The notes beneath the pieces were generated by a model. It was not told where the DNA came from, ran no database searches, and saw only the letters and a program-made list of their open reading frames with translations. The position numbers and the translations under genes are program-made. This document shows positions 52,406 to 61,681 of a DNA stretch of 64,000 nt, one piece after another. The stretch covers positions 2,773,001 to 2,837,000 of the forward strand of contig NZ_CP096889.1 in NCBI RefSeq assembly GCF_004124315.2. Reading direction: 5' to 3'. Numbering within the stretch: position 1 is the first letter of the stretch; every line of letters begins with the position of its first letter. The stretch comes from Bacillus cabrialesii. Lineage in GTDB: Bacteria; Bacillota; Bacilli; Bacillales; Bacillaceae.

Positions 52406-53179
52406 TTAAATGACTTTAGCTTCGCTGCGGAGCAATGAGACGAGCTCTTTTGCCTGTTCTGCAGGCTCGCCTTGGAGAAGCTTCCCGGCCTCTTTTTTCG
52501 GCGGCAGAAAACGTTCAATGGTCTTCAGCTTTGGTTCGGCATCCTCTTCATTAAGGTCAAGATCATCAAGCTCGAGCTCTTCAAGCGGTTTTTTCTTGGC
52601 CTTCATAATTCCCGGAAGCGATGGATAGCGCGGTTCGTTTAAGCCCTGCTGAGCCGTGACAAGCAATGGGAGTGTCGTTTTGATTTTTTCAACATCCCCT
52701 TCGACGTCCCTTTCCGCTTCCGCATCAGTGCCGTTGATTTCGAGTTTGGTGATCGTCGTGATGCACGGAATGTCCAGAAGCTCGGCAAGCCGAGGCGCCA
52801 CTTGTCCTGATCCTCCGTCAATGGCGACATTTCCGCCGAGAATCAAATCAAACTCCCGATCCTTCATATAGTGGTATAAAACTTGAGAAATGGAATATTG
52901 GTCGGGTTCTTCGAGATCATCTTCTATGTTGATTAAAACGGCTTGGTCACATCCCATGGCAAGCGCAGTGCGCAACTCCTTCTCCGCTTCTTCGCCGCCG
53001 ACAGTGACGGCGGTGATCGTGCCGCCGTGCTTTTCCTTCAGCTGGATGGCTTCTTCTATCGCGTACTCGTCGTATGGATTAATGATCCATTCCGCTCCGT
53101 CATCCTGAATCTTTCCTGCTTCAATGACGATTTTTTCTTCTGTGTCAAACGTCCGTTTCATCAGTACAAATAGATTCAT
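52406..53179 (-). CDS. etfB: Electron transfer flavoprotein beta subunit EtfB
   Basis: Partner of EtfA; binds AMP. The 257-residue protein has the family stretch NPYDEYAIEEAIQLKE and ALAMGCDQAVLI. I chose ATG at 53179, with AAGGGG 8 nt upstream; an ATG two codons earlier is too close to that site. It is 14 bp after fadB. Confidence 0.97.
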   Translation of the reverse strand: MNLFVLMKRTFDTEEKIVIEAGKIQDDGAEWIINPYDEYAIEEAIQLKEKHGGTITAVTVGGEEAEKELRTALAMGCDQAVLINIEDDLEEPDQYSISQVLYHYMKDREFDLILGGNVAIDGGSGQVAPRLAELLDIPCITTITKLEINGTDAEAERDVEGDVEKIKTTLPLLVTAQQGLNEPRYPSLPGIMKAKKKPLEELELDDLDLNEEDAEPKLKTIERFLPPKKEAGKLLQGEPAEQAKELVSLLRSEAKVI

Positions 53180-53193
53180 GATCATATCCCCTT

Positions 53194-53970
53194 TTATTCG
53201 CCTTTGAACTGAGGCTTTCTTTTTTCGAGAAATGCCTGGATGCCTTCCCTGGCGTCCTCTGACTCAAATGCTTCTCCAAACCGTTTTGCTTCAAGCTTTA
53301 AGCTGCCTTCATAGGAATACACCTTGTTTGAATAAAGAAGTTCAAGCAGAGATGCCAGCGTTTGCGGGCTTTTTTCCGCAAACTTAGCGGCAAGTGCTTT
53401 TGCTTTTTCAAGCACTTCTGCTTCATCCTTTGCTCCAATTGACACAAGTCCGAGATCAAGCGCTTCTTTTCCGGATATCGGTTCTCCTGATCCGATGAGC
53501 TCTAGCGCTTTGGCTGTGCCGATATATCTCGGAAGGCGCTGTGTACCCGCAAAACCCGGAATGATACCGAGGTTAAGCTCCGGGAGTCCCAGCTTGGCGT
53601 CTTCTGCCGCGATTCTGATATGACAAGCCATCGCAAGCTCCAGCCCGCCGCCAAGAGCAGCGCCATGTATCGCCGCGATAATCGGTTTTGGGAAACCTTC
53701 AATTCTTTCCATCAGCTGCTGGCCGCGCTCAGCCAGCAGTGAGGAATCCTCATTCCCTTTAAGCGATGTAAACTCTTTAATATCAGCGCCGGCTGAGAAA
53801 AATCTTCCCTCACCGTGAATAATGATGCTTCGCACGCCTGCGTCTGTCTCACATTGTTCAAGACAGGAGGACAGCTCCTCTAATATCCGGCTGGAAAGCG
53901 CATTTGCCGGCGGATTGTGAATCGTCAAGACTGCCACAAATTGATCAACTGCAAGTGATATTGCATTCAT
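53194..53970 (-). CDS. fadB: Enoyl-CoA hydratase FadB (crotonase family)
   Basis: Hydrates 2-enoyl-CoA in fatty-acid beta-oxidation. The 258-residue protein has oxyanion-hole segments FSAGADIKEF and AIHGAALGGGLELAMACH, and the catalytic Glu region LPELNLGIIPGFAGTQRLPR. It lies between fadR and etfB in the operon. Also called ysiB. Confidence 0.95.
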   Translation of the reverse strand: MNAISLAVDQFVAVLTIHNPPANALSSRILEELSSCLEQCETDAGVRSIIIHGEGRFFSAGADIKEFTSLKGNEDSSLLAERGQQLMERIEGFPKPIIAAIHGAALGGGLELAMACHIRIAAEDAKLGLPELNLGIIPGFAGTQRLPRYIGTAKALELIGSGEPISGKEALDLGLVSIGAKDEAEVLEKAKALAAKFAEKSPQTLASLLELLYSNKVYSYEGSLKLEAKRFGEAFESEDAREGIQAFLEKRKPQFKGE

Positions 53971-53989
53971 AGGACACAGAACCCCTTTA

Positions 53990-54571
53990 CTATTTGTGAA
54001 TTCCGGACACCAACAATTCTAAAACGCTGTCTGACAAGGCAGCGAGATCGTACTTTTGGTCATTCATCACCCAAGTTGTCACGGTTTCGTCAATCGTTCC
54101 AAAAATCATCTGCCGGGCGAGACGGACATCGAGGCCTTCTTTTAATTCACCTGATTGTATGCCTTCCGTCAAAATACTATCCAAAATATTTAAGTAGCCT
54201 TTTAATATTTCATTGATTTTCTGGCGCAGCTCCAAGTTGGACTGGCGAAGCTCAAGCTGAGTGACAATCGCGAGATTATGATCATCCGCTAAAAGGGAAA
54301 AATGCTTTGAAATCACAAGCGCCAGTTTCTCTTTCGCTGTCGTCTTTTCTTTTATGTCCTCTTCCATCCGCTCAATAAATTGGCCCATTTTTTCTTTGAA
54401 AAGAGAAATTAAAATGTCTTCTTTGTTTTTGAAATAGAGATAGATGGTGCCGTCCGCTACCCCGGCTTGTTTGGCAATTTTGGATACCTGTGACTGGTGG
54501 TAGCCGTTTTCCGCAATGACTTCTACTGCTGCATCAATAATCTGCATATACTTTGGCCGTTTTTGCTTCAA
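53990..54571 (-). CDS. fadR: TetR-family fatty-acid degradation repressor FadR
   Basis: 193-residue repressor released by long-chain acyl-CoA. The TetR HTH is near the N-terminus (VSKIAKQAGVADGTIYLYFKNKEDIL), and the rest is a helical ligand domain. The start is TTG at 54571 with AAGGA about 10 nt upstream. It has its own promoter and FadR operator directly upstream, so it is probably autoregulated as well as being transcribed from lcfA. Also called ysiA. Confidence 0.95.
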   Translation of the reverse strand: MKQKRPKYMQIIDAAVEVIAENGYHQSQVSKIAKQAGVADGTIYLYFKNKEDILISLFKEKMGQFIERMEEDIKEKTTAKEKLALVISKHFSLLADDHNLAIVTQLELRQSNLELRQKINEILKGYLNILDSILTEGIQSGELKEGLDVRLARQMIFGTIDETVTTWVMNDQKYDLAALSDSVLELLVSGIHK

Positions 54572-54595
54572 TGTTCATCGTTCCTTCCTATAGAA

Positions 54596-54615
54596 ATGAA
54601 TGACTATTCATTCAT
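54596..54615. promoter_or_regulatory. FadR operator before fadR
   Basis: ATGAATGA, 4-nt spacer, TCATTCAT: a perfect inverted repeat matching the FadR consensus TGAATGA..TCATTCA. It starts about 6 bp after the -10 hexamer. Confidence 0.9.
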
Positions 54616-54621
54616 AATTTC

Positions 54622-54650
54622 ATGATAAAAAGGATTTTCGGCTTTGTCAA
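54622..54650 (-). promoter_or_regulatory. SigA promoter between lcfA and fadR
   Basis: TTGACA, 17-bp spacer, TATCAT on the minus strand, followed immediately by the FadR operator. Confidence 0.8.
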
Positions 54651-54688
54651 GTTTATTCACAGGTATTCTCTTTTTCTTTGGCCATTTG

Positions 54689-56371
54689 TTATTTGATAAG
54701 GTGATCTTCGGCTTCTTCTTCAAGTAAACGCCTTCTTAAAATTTTTCCGACCGCCGTTTTCGGCAGCTCTTTTCTGAACTCATAGGCTTTCGGCACCTTA
54801 TAGGGAGCAAGGCGGGATCTCGCAAAAGCATCCAGTTCCTCTGCATCGGCTTTTGCATCTTTCTTTAACACGACAAATGCTTTTACTGTTTCTCCCCTGT
54901 AGGAATCGGGCACACCCGCAACGACAATTTCCTGGATGGCTTCATGTTCATACAGCACTTCTTCTACTTCACGCGGGTAAATATTATAGCCGCCTGCGAT
55001 GATGATGTCCTTCTTCCTGTCGGCAATATAGAAAAAGCCCTCTTCATCCATATAACCCATGTCTCCGGTGAACAGCCAGCCATCTCTTAGTACAGAGGCG
55101 GTTTCCTCCGGTTTATTCCAATATCCTTTCATGACTTGCGGGCCTTTCACAATGATTTCTCCATGCTCATACGGAGCGGCAAGCTCACCCGTCTCTTCAG
55201 AATAGATCGCTGCGTCCGTACCCGGCCAAGGACAGCCGATACTGCCCGGCTTGTTTTTCCCCCAGATAAAATTGGCGTGCGTCACTGGTGATGCCTCAGA
55301 CAATCCGTAGCCTTCCACAAGCTTTCCGCCAGTCACCTTTTCAAATTTCTGCTTTACCTCCACAGGCAGCGCGGCTGATCCGCTAAGACAGCTTTTAATG
55401 GATGACAGATCATAATGCTGTAATTCGGGATGATGCAAAAGGCCGATATAAATTGTTGGCGCGCCTGGAAAGAGCGTCGGTTTTTGTTTGTCGATGATTT
55501 TGAGCGTTTGAAGCGGATCAAATTTAGGAAGAAGAATCATTTCGAAGCCTAGTTTAATCGAATAATTCATTACTGCCGTCAGTCCGTAGACATGAAAAAA
55601 CGGGACGATGCCAAGCACCTTCTCAGCGCCTTTTTTCACATCGTACATCCAAGCGGCGCACATATCCGTATTGGCTAAAATATTTTGATGCGTAAGCATA
55701 ACTCCTTTGGGTGCCCCCGTTGTTCCTCCGGTATACTGGAGGACAGCAATATCATGTTCAGGATCGATCTTTGGGATTGTCAGAAGTTCAATGTTTTCCT
55801 GCTTTATGCTGGAGGCGAACGTGTGGATATGATCTTTTTTGTCAAAATCAATGTGCACTTTTTGTTTTTGTGTCAGCGGGTAAAGAATATTCTTCGGAAA
55901 AGGCAAATAGTCTTTGACGCTGGTTATCAAAATCTGATCCACGATTGACAACGTTTTCATTTTTATTGCCTTCGGGAAAAGCAAATCTAAGGTGATGATC
56001 ACGCTCGCCTCAGCATCTCTCAGCTGGTATTCAAGCTCATGCTCAGTATAAAGCGGATTCGTCTGCACCACAATGCCGCCGGCAAACAAGACGCCATAAT
56101 AAGAGATGACCGATTGCGGGCAATTGGGCAGCATGACAGCCACTCTGTCTCCTTTTTGCAGGCCAATGTCCTGCAAAAAAGCTGCGAGTTTAAGAGCATC
56201 CGTCAGAATGTCATGAAAGGTGAGTTTTTTTCCATAAAAAGATATTGCGGTTTTGTCAGGGAATTGAGCGGCGGAGTCTGTCAGGATGGATTGCAGGGTT
56301 TTGGTCGGTAACGGAAGCTCATGCGGGATATCGTCGGGATACTCGGCAAGCCACGGCTTTTGAGACTGCAT
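54689..56371 (-). CDS. lcfA: Long-chain acyl-CoA synthetase LcfA
   Basis: Activates fatty acids to acyl-CoA with ATP, the entry step of beta-oxidation. The 560-residue ANL-superfamily enzyme has the AMP-binding motif YTGGTTGAPKGVML, the FACS region GWLFTGDMGYMDEEGF and the C-terminal hinge/lysine ELPKTAVGKILRR. ATG at 56371 follows GGGGAGG; a longer in-frame ORF of 32 codons lacks a ribosome-binding site. It heads lcfA-fadR-fadB-etfB-etfA. I see no FadR box in the 90 bp upstream. Confidence 0.97.
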   Translation of the reverse strand: MQSQKPWLAEYPDDIPHELPLPTKTLQSILTDSAAQFPDKTAISFYGKKLTFHDILTDALKLAAFLQDIGLQKGDRVAVMLPNCPQSVISYYGVLFAGGIVVQTNPLYTEHELEYQLRDAEASVIITLDLLFPKAIKMKTLSIVDQILITSVKDYLPFPKNILYPLTQKQKVHIDFDKKDHIHTFASSIKQENIELLTIPKIDPEHDIAVLQYTGGTTGAPKGVMLTHQNILANTDMCAAWMYDVKKGAEKVLGIVPFFHVYGLTAVMNYSIKLGFEMILLPKFDPLQTLKIIDKQKPTLFPGAPTIYIGLLHHPELQHYDLSSIKSCLSGSAALPVEVKQKFEKVTGGKLVEGYGLSEASPVTHANFIWGKNKPGSIGCPWPGTDAAIYSEETGELAAPYEHGEIIVKGPQVMKGYWNKPEETASVLRDGWLFTGDMGYMDEEGFFYIADRKKDIIIAGGYNIYPREVEEVLYEHEAIQEIVVAGVPDSYRGETVKAFVVLKKDAKADAEELDAFARSRLAPYKVPKAYEFRKELPKTAVGKILRRRLLEEEAEDHLIK

Positions 56372-56429
56372 AAAACCTCCCCTTTCGGTTTTAGAGTTCC
56401 ACCCTATCATTATAGCAGATGGAAGGCAA

Positions 56430-56465
56430 AAAAAAGAAAAAGAAAGGTAAATCTTTCTTTTTCTC
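56430..56465 (-). terminator. Terminator after the 26-aa ORF / yshE
   Basis: Perfect 12-bp arms AGAAAAAGAAAG and CTTTCTTTTTCT with T run on the minus strand. Confidence 0.88.
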
Positions 56466-56544
56466 ATGATACGAACAGATATATAAGACCAATTAACATA
56501 AAGATTCCCGCCGCGGCGAGCAGTACTTTTGCAAGCTTTTCCAT
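56464..56544 (-). CDS. Putative 26-aa membrane peptide downstream of yshE
   Basis: ORF reading MEKLAKVLLAAAGIFMLIG then LIYLFVS and stop. It has one transmembrane helix with a basic N-terminus, so N-in topology is likely. GGAG lies 5 nt before the ATG. It begins 15 bp after the yshE stop on the same strand, and its stop codon touches the operon's terminator, so it would be the last gene of the unit. I do not recognise it. Confidence 0.6.
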   Translation of the reverse strand: MEKLAKVLLAAAGIFMLIGLIYLFVS

Positions 56545-56559
56545 CTATTCTCCGTCCCC

Positions 56560-56964
56560 TTATATTCCGGCTGCCACCACAAATGAAAGCCCGACAGAAA
56601 TGACAAATGAAATAAAGCCGACAGCCCGGTTATCATTCTCGATTTCCTGATCAATTTTAAACCGCGGAGTCAAAAACTCAAAAATAAAGTAGCTGATCAG
56701 AAGCATTACAAACCCGTACACGCCCCAGCCAATCATTTGCAGCAGAGAATTGTGCTGGGAGATGGAATGCTGAAATACGTTTGCGATTCCTAAAATTTTT
56801 CCGCCGGTCGCCATTGCCACCGCAAGATTTCCTTTTTGAATCTCTTCCCAGTTTTTATAAGCCGTCACCAGCTCAAACACAGTCAAAAAGAGGACGAGGC
56901 AGAGAACCGCGACACTGTAATATGCCGCGATTTCCACAAGCTCGTTTTCCCAAAAATCACTCAT
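56560..56964 (-). CDS. yshE: DUF350 membrane protein YshE
   Basis: About 134 residues with four hydrophobic helices, the first AAYYSVAVLCLVLFLTVFEL, typical of the DUF350 family. ATG at 56964 has GGGAG 7 nt upstream; another ATG two codons earlier overlaps that site. It is 14 bp after mutSB in the same direction. The function is unknown. Confidence 0.88.
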   Translation of the reverse strand: MSDFWENELVEIAAYYSVAVLCLVLFLTVFELVTAYKNWEEIQKGNLAVAMATGGKILGIANVFQHSISQHNSLLQMIGWGVYGFVMLLISYFIFEFLTPRFKIDQEIENDNRAVGFISFVISVGLSFVVAAGI

Positions 56965-56978
56965 GGCCATACTCCCTT

Positions 56979-59336
56979 TTATTTTAGTTCAACAACCGTA
57001 ACGCCTGATCCTCCCTCACCTGCTTCACCGAAACGGGAGCTTTTGACGCTGCGGTGGTTTTTCAGAAGATCCTGCACGCCTTTTCTTAGAGCGCCGGTTC
57101 CTTTTCCGTGGATGATTGACACTCTTGGATACCCGGCTAACACCGCATCATCCAAGTATTTTTCAACACGACTGAGAGCATTTTCATAGCGTTCGCCGCG
57201 AAGATCGAGCTCAAGCGATACATGGTAGTCCTTTCCTTTAACCGCCGTGATGATTTTTTCTTTTTTTGGTTCCGGAGCTGATTTCATAAACTCCAGGTCT
57301 TTTTCTTTTACTTTCATTTTTAAAATGCCGATTTGAACATTCCATTCATTGCCGCCGGTTTTTTCGAGCAGTGTTCCTTTTTGCCCGAAGGTGAGGACTT
57401 TCACCTCATCACCTGGCTTCAAATCGCGTTTTTGCGTTTTTGGTTTTTCCGGTTTCTTGGATTTTTCAAAAGCCGGCATTGCGCCTTCTAACCGTTTCTT
57501 CGCGTTGATCAGCTCGTGATCCTTGAAGGATTTGTGTTCTTCTTTTATTGAACGCAATTCATGAATGATGTCTTCGGCTTCTTTCGTTGCCGCTTTTACT
57601 TTTTCAGCCGCTTGCTGTTCAGCTTCCTCGAGCATTTTGTCTTTTTTGCTGTTGAGTTCGATGATTTGCTGCTGCAGCTCTTTATGCAGCTTTTCTGCTT
57701 CTTTTCTGATTGATTCTGTCTCAGAAAGCTCTTCTTCCGCGCGTTTTTTGCTTTGTTCCAGCGACGCAATCATCGTATCGACTTCGTTGTGCTCGGCCGT
57801 CATTTCTGACTTCGCCTGCCCGATGATATGGTCAGGGAGCCCAAGGCGTTTTGAAATCTCGAAGGCGTTGCTTCGCCCCGGAACACCAATTAAAAGTTTA
57901 TAGGTCGGCGACAGCGTTTCAATGTCAAATTCGACGCTGGCATTCATGACGCCTTCTCTGTTATAGCCGTACGCCTTCAATTCCGGGTAATGCGTCGTGG
58001 CTAACACTCTAGCATTGGTGCGATGCACGTCATCCAAAATGCTCATGGCGAGGGCCGCCCCTTCCTGCGGGTCTGTCCCTGCGCCCAGCTCATCGAAGAG
58101 CACAAGGCTGTTTTCATTGACCTGTTCTAAAATGCCGACAATGTTCACCATATGGGATGAAAACGTACTTAAGCTTTGCTCAATCGACTGTTCATCGCCG
58201 ATATCAGCAAACACATGCTCAAATACCGCTGCTTCTGACCCTTCGTCTGTAGGAATATGGAGGCCGGATTGCGCCATCAAGGTTAACAGGCCTAACGTTT
58301 TAAGGGTGACTGTTTTCCCCCCGGTGTTTGGCCCTGTAATGACAATGGTTGAAAAATCGCCGCCAAGCTCGATGTCATTGGCAACCACCTGATCAGGCGG
58401 AAGCAATGGGTGGCGGGCTTTTTTCAAACGAACAAAGCCGTTGTCGTTCATGATCGGTTTTGTCGCTTTGAGCGCTTTTGCATATCTTGCTTTTGCAAAA
58501 ATAAAGTCAAGTGTCTGCAGTATGTGCAAATCTTGAAATAGCTCCTCTGTGTGCTCAGCCGTTTTCTCTGTCAGCACGCGTAAAATCCGTTCAATTTCTT
58601 GTTTTTCTTTCACTTTCGCCTGCTGAAGGGAATTGTTCATATCTACAATCGCCTGCGGTTCAATGAACAGTGTCGCGCCTGAGGAAGAAGTGTCATGCAC
58701 AATTCCTCCGTAGCTTGATCTGTACTCTTGTTTGACCGGGATCACAAAACGGTCATTCCGAATCGTGACGATCGTATCAGATAGCATTTTTGAAGCCGAG
58801 GAGGACCGCAGCATTGACTCTAACCGGTCTCTGATTCTCGATTCGAGTGTTCTGAGCTGTGTGCGGATTCCTCTTAATGTTTCCGACGCATGATCAAGCA
58901 CTTCTCCGTGATCATCGATGCAGGAATTAATGTCCCGCTCTAAATCGGTCAGAGTGATAAGCTGTTCAGCATGCTGATGGATCAGCGGAATGTCCACCCC
59001 GTCTTCAGCCATTTGGCTGATAAAATGTTTCATTTGTTTAACTGCATAAAGCAGGCCTGAGATTTCAGTGAATTCTGAGGGACTGAGAATGCTGCCGATT
59101 TCCGCCCGTCTTAACGCACCTCTGATATCAGCAAGGCCGCCAAATGGCGCCTGGCCTCTCAGCCGGATAATGGCAGAAGCTTCGTCTACTTCATCCAGCT
59201 GTTTTTTGATTTCGTCTATAGAAGCAGAAGGCTTAAGCTCAAGTAGCATTTCTTTGCCGAGCGATGAAGCTGCATGCTCAATAACCTGTTCTTTCACTTT
59301 ATGAAATTCAAGAGCTGATAATACTTTTTGCTGCAC
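56979..59336 (-). CDS. mutSB: MutS2-type protein MutSB
   Basis: Not a mismatch-repair MutS: it lacks the N-terminal mismatch-binding domain. The 785-residue protein has clamp/lever regions, a Walker A GPNTGGKT ATPase (about residue 335), a Lys/Glu coiled coil (about 520-640), a KOW-like linker and a C-terminal Smr nuclease domain (LDLRGERYENAL and HGKGTGALRKGV). Family members act on collided ribosomes or suppress recombination. The start is GTG at 59336 with AAGGAGG 11 nt upstream. Confidence 0.95.
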   Translation of the reverse strand: MQQKVLSALEFHKVKEQVIEHAASSLGKEMLLELKPSASIDEIKKQLDEVDEASAIIRLRGQAPFGGLADIRGALRRAEIGSILSPSEFTEISGLLYAVKQMKHFISQMAEDGVDIPLIHQHAEQLITLTDLERDINSCIDDHGEVLDHASETLRGIRTQLRTLESRIRDRLESMLRSSSASKMLSDTIVTIRNDRFVIPVKQEYRSSYGGIVHDTSSSGATLFIEPQAIVDMNNSLQQAKVKEKQEIERILRVLTEKTAEHTEELFQDLHILQTLDFIFAKARYAKALKATKPIMNDNGFVRLKKARHPLLPPDQVVANDIELGGDFSTIVITGPNTGGKTVTLKTLGLLTLMAQSGLHIPTDEGSEAAVFEHVFADIGDEQSIEQSLSTFSSHMVNIVGILEQVNENSLVLFDELGAGTDPQEGAALAMSILDDVHRTNARVLATTHYPELKAYGYNREGVMNASVEFDIETLSPTYKLLIGVPGRSNAFEISKRLGLPDHIIGQAKSEMTAEHNEVDTMIASLEQSKKRAEEELSETESIRKEAEKLHKELQQQIIELNSKKDKMLEEAEQQAAEKVKAATKEAEDIIHELRSIKEEHKSFKDHELINAKKRLEGAMPAFEKSKKPEKPKTQKRDLKPGDEVKVLTFGQKGTLLEKTGGNEWNVQIGILKMKVKEKDLEFMKSAPEPKKEKIITAVKGKDYHVSLELDLRGERYENALSRVEKYLDDAVLAGYPRVSIIHGKGTGALRKGVQDLLKNHRSVKSSRFGEAGEGGSGVTVVELK

Positions 59337-59356
59337 GATTGTGTGAGCCTCCTTAC

Positions 59357-61069
59357 TTAATCGTTGCGCTTGAGGAATGCCTCTACGTCTTCGAGCGACC
59401 GGGCATTCAGGACGTTTTTCGTTTCCGTCCATCCTTTGCGCGCGGCAGTAACGCCGGTTTTCATATCGTCTAACATGTCAATATTATGGGCATCGGTATT
59501 GATTACCAATGTAACCCCTTGTTCGTTTGCTTTGATTAAATGTTCAGTGCGCAGATCGAGGCGCGCAGGGTTGGCGTTAAGTTCAAGCGCCGTATTGGTT
59601 TTCTTCGCAAGCTCTATCAGCTTATCAATATCGATTTCGTAACCGGCCCGTCTGCCGATCAGGCGTCCAGTCGGATGTGCGATAATGTCAACATGCTTGT
59701 TGGCCAGTGCCGTTTCAAGCCGTTTCATAATCACGTGTTCCGGCTGATTAAAGCTGGAATGAATCGATGCAATGACGATATCCATTTCCGCCAGCACGTC
59801 GTCATCATAATCAAGCGTGCCGTCAGGAAGGATGTCCATCTCGACGCCTTTTAAGATCCGGAAATTCTCGAACTCAGCATTCAGCGCATCAATTTCTTTT
59901 GCCTGCTGCTTGAGTCTTTCTGCAGTCAGCCCGTTAGCGACCTTTAAATATTGCGAGTGATCTGTGATCGCCATGTATTGATAGCCTTTTTTCATGCATG
60001 CTTCAGCCATCTCTCTGATCGAAAAGGCGCCATCGCTCCACGTCGAGTGCATGTGGAGATCTCCTTTGATTTGCCCAGGCTCTATCAGTTCAATGCTGTC
60101 GCTGTAGGTTTCCACTTCTTGCCCGCTTTCACGGAGTTCCGGCGGAATCAGCGGCAGGCCGAAGTGCGCATAAAATTCACGTTCACTCGGGAATGTTTTG
60201 ATGTCGCCTGTTTCAACTGTCTCGACGCCGTATTCACTGATCCGCTCGCCGCGATCTTTCGCGATTTGGCGCATTCTAATGTTGTGGTCCTTTGATCCTG
60301 TAAAATGATGAAGTGTGGTCGGAAACTGCTCTTCCGTCACAAGACGGAAATCAACGCTTGTTTCATAGTCAAAGGAAAGGATGACAGACACCTTCGTATC
60401 CCCGCTCGCGATCACGCTTTTGATGTTTGGCAGCGCAAGAAGCTGCTCTCTTACATCAGCCGGGTGATCAGTGGCAATGATATAATCGAGATCCTTCACC
60501 GTTTCCCTCGCCCTGCGAAGACTTCCGGCACGGGAAAATTTAATGATATCCGTAAATTGTGAAAGATGCTCTTCAATGTCCCGGGCGATCCGGAGGGCAT
60601 AGCCGATCGGAAACCGTTCAGGCTGTTTTCCAGCTTCTCCGAGCGCCTGTAATATTTTTTCTTCTGATTTTTTGCCAAAGCCCGCAAGACCTTGCACCTT
60701 TTGCTGTTCACAGGCTTCCTTCAGAGATTCAGCATCATGTACGCCGAGCTCTTTATACAGCTTTGCGATTTTTTTGCCGCCAAGCCCCGGCAGCTTCAAT
60801 AAAGGCACGAGTCCTTCCGGTACTTCTTTCTGCAGCGATTCGAGCGTGCTTGACTTTCCTTCATCTATATACTCTTTAATGACGCTGTACGTTCCTTTTC
60901 CAATGCCGGACAGCGACATCATATCGTCCATTTCTGATAAACTGCGGTCATCCTGTTCCAGGGCTGCCGCTGCTTTTCGGAATGCGGATACTTTAAACGG
61001 GTTGTCCCCTTTGAGTTCCATGTAGACTGCAATGGTTTCAAGCAGCCGGATAATATCTTTTTTATGCAT
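59357..61069 (-). CDS. polX: Family X DNA polymerase / PHP exonuclease PolX
   Basis: Gap-filling repair polymerase with 3'-5' exonuclease. The 570-residue protein has N-terminal HhH (LSGIGKGTYSVIKEYI, LPGLGGKKIAKLY), the polymerase beta-like core with GSLRRARETVKDLDYI, and a C-terminal PHP domain (GDLHMHSTWSDG, IAHPTGRLIGRR) with metal-binding His. ATG follows GGGGG. It is 20 bp before mutSB. Confidence 0.96.
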   Translation of the reverse strand: MHKKDIIRLLETIAVYMELKGDNPFKVSAFRKAAAALEQDDRSLSEMDDMMSLSGIGKGTYSVIKEYIDEGKSSTLESLQKEVPEGLVPLLKLPGLGGKKIAKLYKELGVHDAESLKEACEQQKVQGLAGFGKKSEEKILQALGEAGKQPERFPIGYALRIARDIEEHLSQFTDIIKFSRAGSLRRARETVKDLDYIIATDHPADVREQLLALPNIKSVIASGDTKVSVILSFDYETSVDFRLVTEEQFPTTLHHFTGSKDHNIRMRQIAKDRGERISEYGVETVETGDIKTFPSEREFYAHFGLPLIPPELRESGQEVETYSDSIELIEPGQIKGDLHMHSTWSDGAFSIREMAEACMKKGYQYMAITDHSQYLKVANGLTAERLKQQAKEIDALNAEFENFRILKGVEMDILPDGTLDYDDDVLAEMDIVIASIHSSFNQPEHVIMKRLETALANKHVDIIAHPTGRLIGRRAGYEIDIDKLIELAKKTNTALELNANPARLDLRTEHLIKANEQGVTLVINTDAHNIDMLDDMKTGVTAARKGWTETKNVLNARSLEDVEAFLKRND

Positions 61070-61111
61070 ATCATAACCCCCAGACGTTCACATATGTTTC
61101 CATCATACTTG

Positions 61112-61143
61112 AAAAAAACTTCTCCGGACAAGAGAAGTTTTTT
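61112..61143 (-). terminator. Terminator between yshB and polX
   Basis: AAAAAAACTTCTC / GAGAAGTTTTTT hairpin, overlapping the yshB stop codon. It would reduce read-through into polX-mutSB. Confidence 0.85.
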
Positions 61144-61675
61144 ATGCCCCGTACTGTGTCCACAGCTCTTCTATAAGCCCTGACAAATACGGCGTATGGT
61201 GAATGATCACATTTGCCAGAGACGATTGCCCCATCATTTGCTGCAAAGCATCTACCGGAAGCACGGATGCGACATACAGAAGCACAAATGTAAATAAATA
61301 GACTTCCAGAAAACCGAGAACGGCGCCCAGCACCTGGTTGATTTGTTTAATCACCGGAATACTGGCTACAATACTTAGGAATGAGCCGATGATTCTCAGT
61401 AAGATTTTGGCGATGATAAATAAAACGATAAACGCAATCGCATTATAATAGGCCGCTTCTAAATTTCCCGTAAAAAAAGAAAGAGCCGGCTGTCCCGCTG
61501 AAAAGTCGGGTGCGGGAATCCATTTTAAATGCGGCGCCACATTTTTATAGAATAAAGCCGCAAAGGCTATTGATAAAATAAAGCTCGTCAAGCGAATGAA
61601 CTGCAGGATAAAACCGCGTTTTAACCCCAGTAAAGTCCCCATCAGGAGCAAGATTAAGATGATGATATCTAGCAT
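61142..61675 (-). CDS. yshB: CvpA-family membrane protein YshB
   Basis: 177 residues with four hydrophobic segments and the CvpA-type start IILILLLMGTLLGLKRGFILQFIRL. Homologues are linked to colicin V production or envelope processes, but the function in Bacillus is not known. It starts 6 bp after zapA and ends in a terminator. Confidence 0.93.
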   Translation of the reverse strand: MLDIIILILLLMGTLLGLKRGFILQFIRLTSFILSIAFAALFYKNVAPHLKWIPAPDFSAGQPALSFFTGNLEAAYYNAIAFIVLFIIAKILLRIIGSFLSIVASIPVIKQINQVLGAVLGFLEVYLFTFVLLYVASVLPVDALQQMMGQSSLANVIIHHTPYLSGLIEELWTQYGA

Positions 61676-61681
61676 GGTTGT

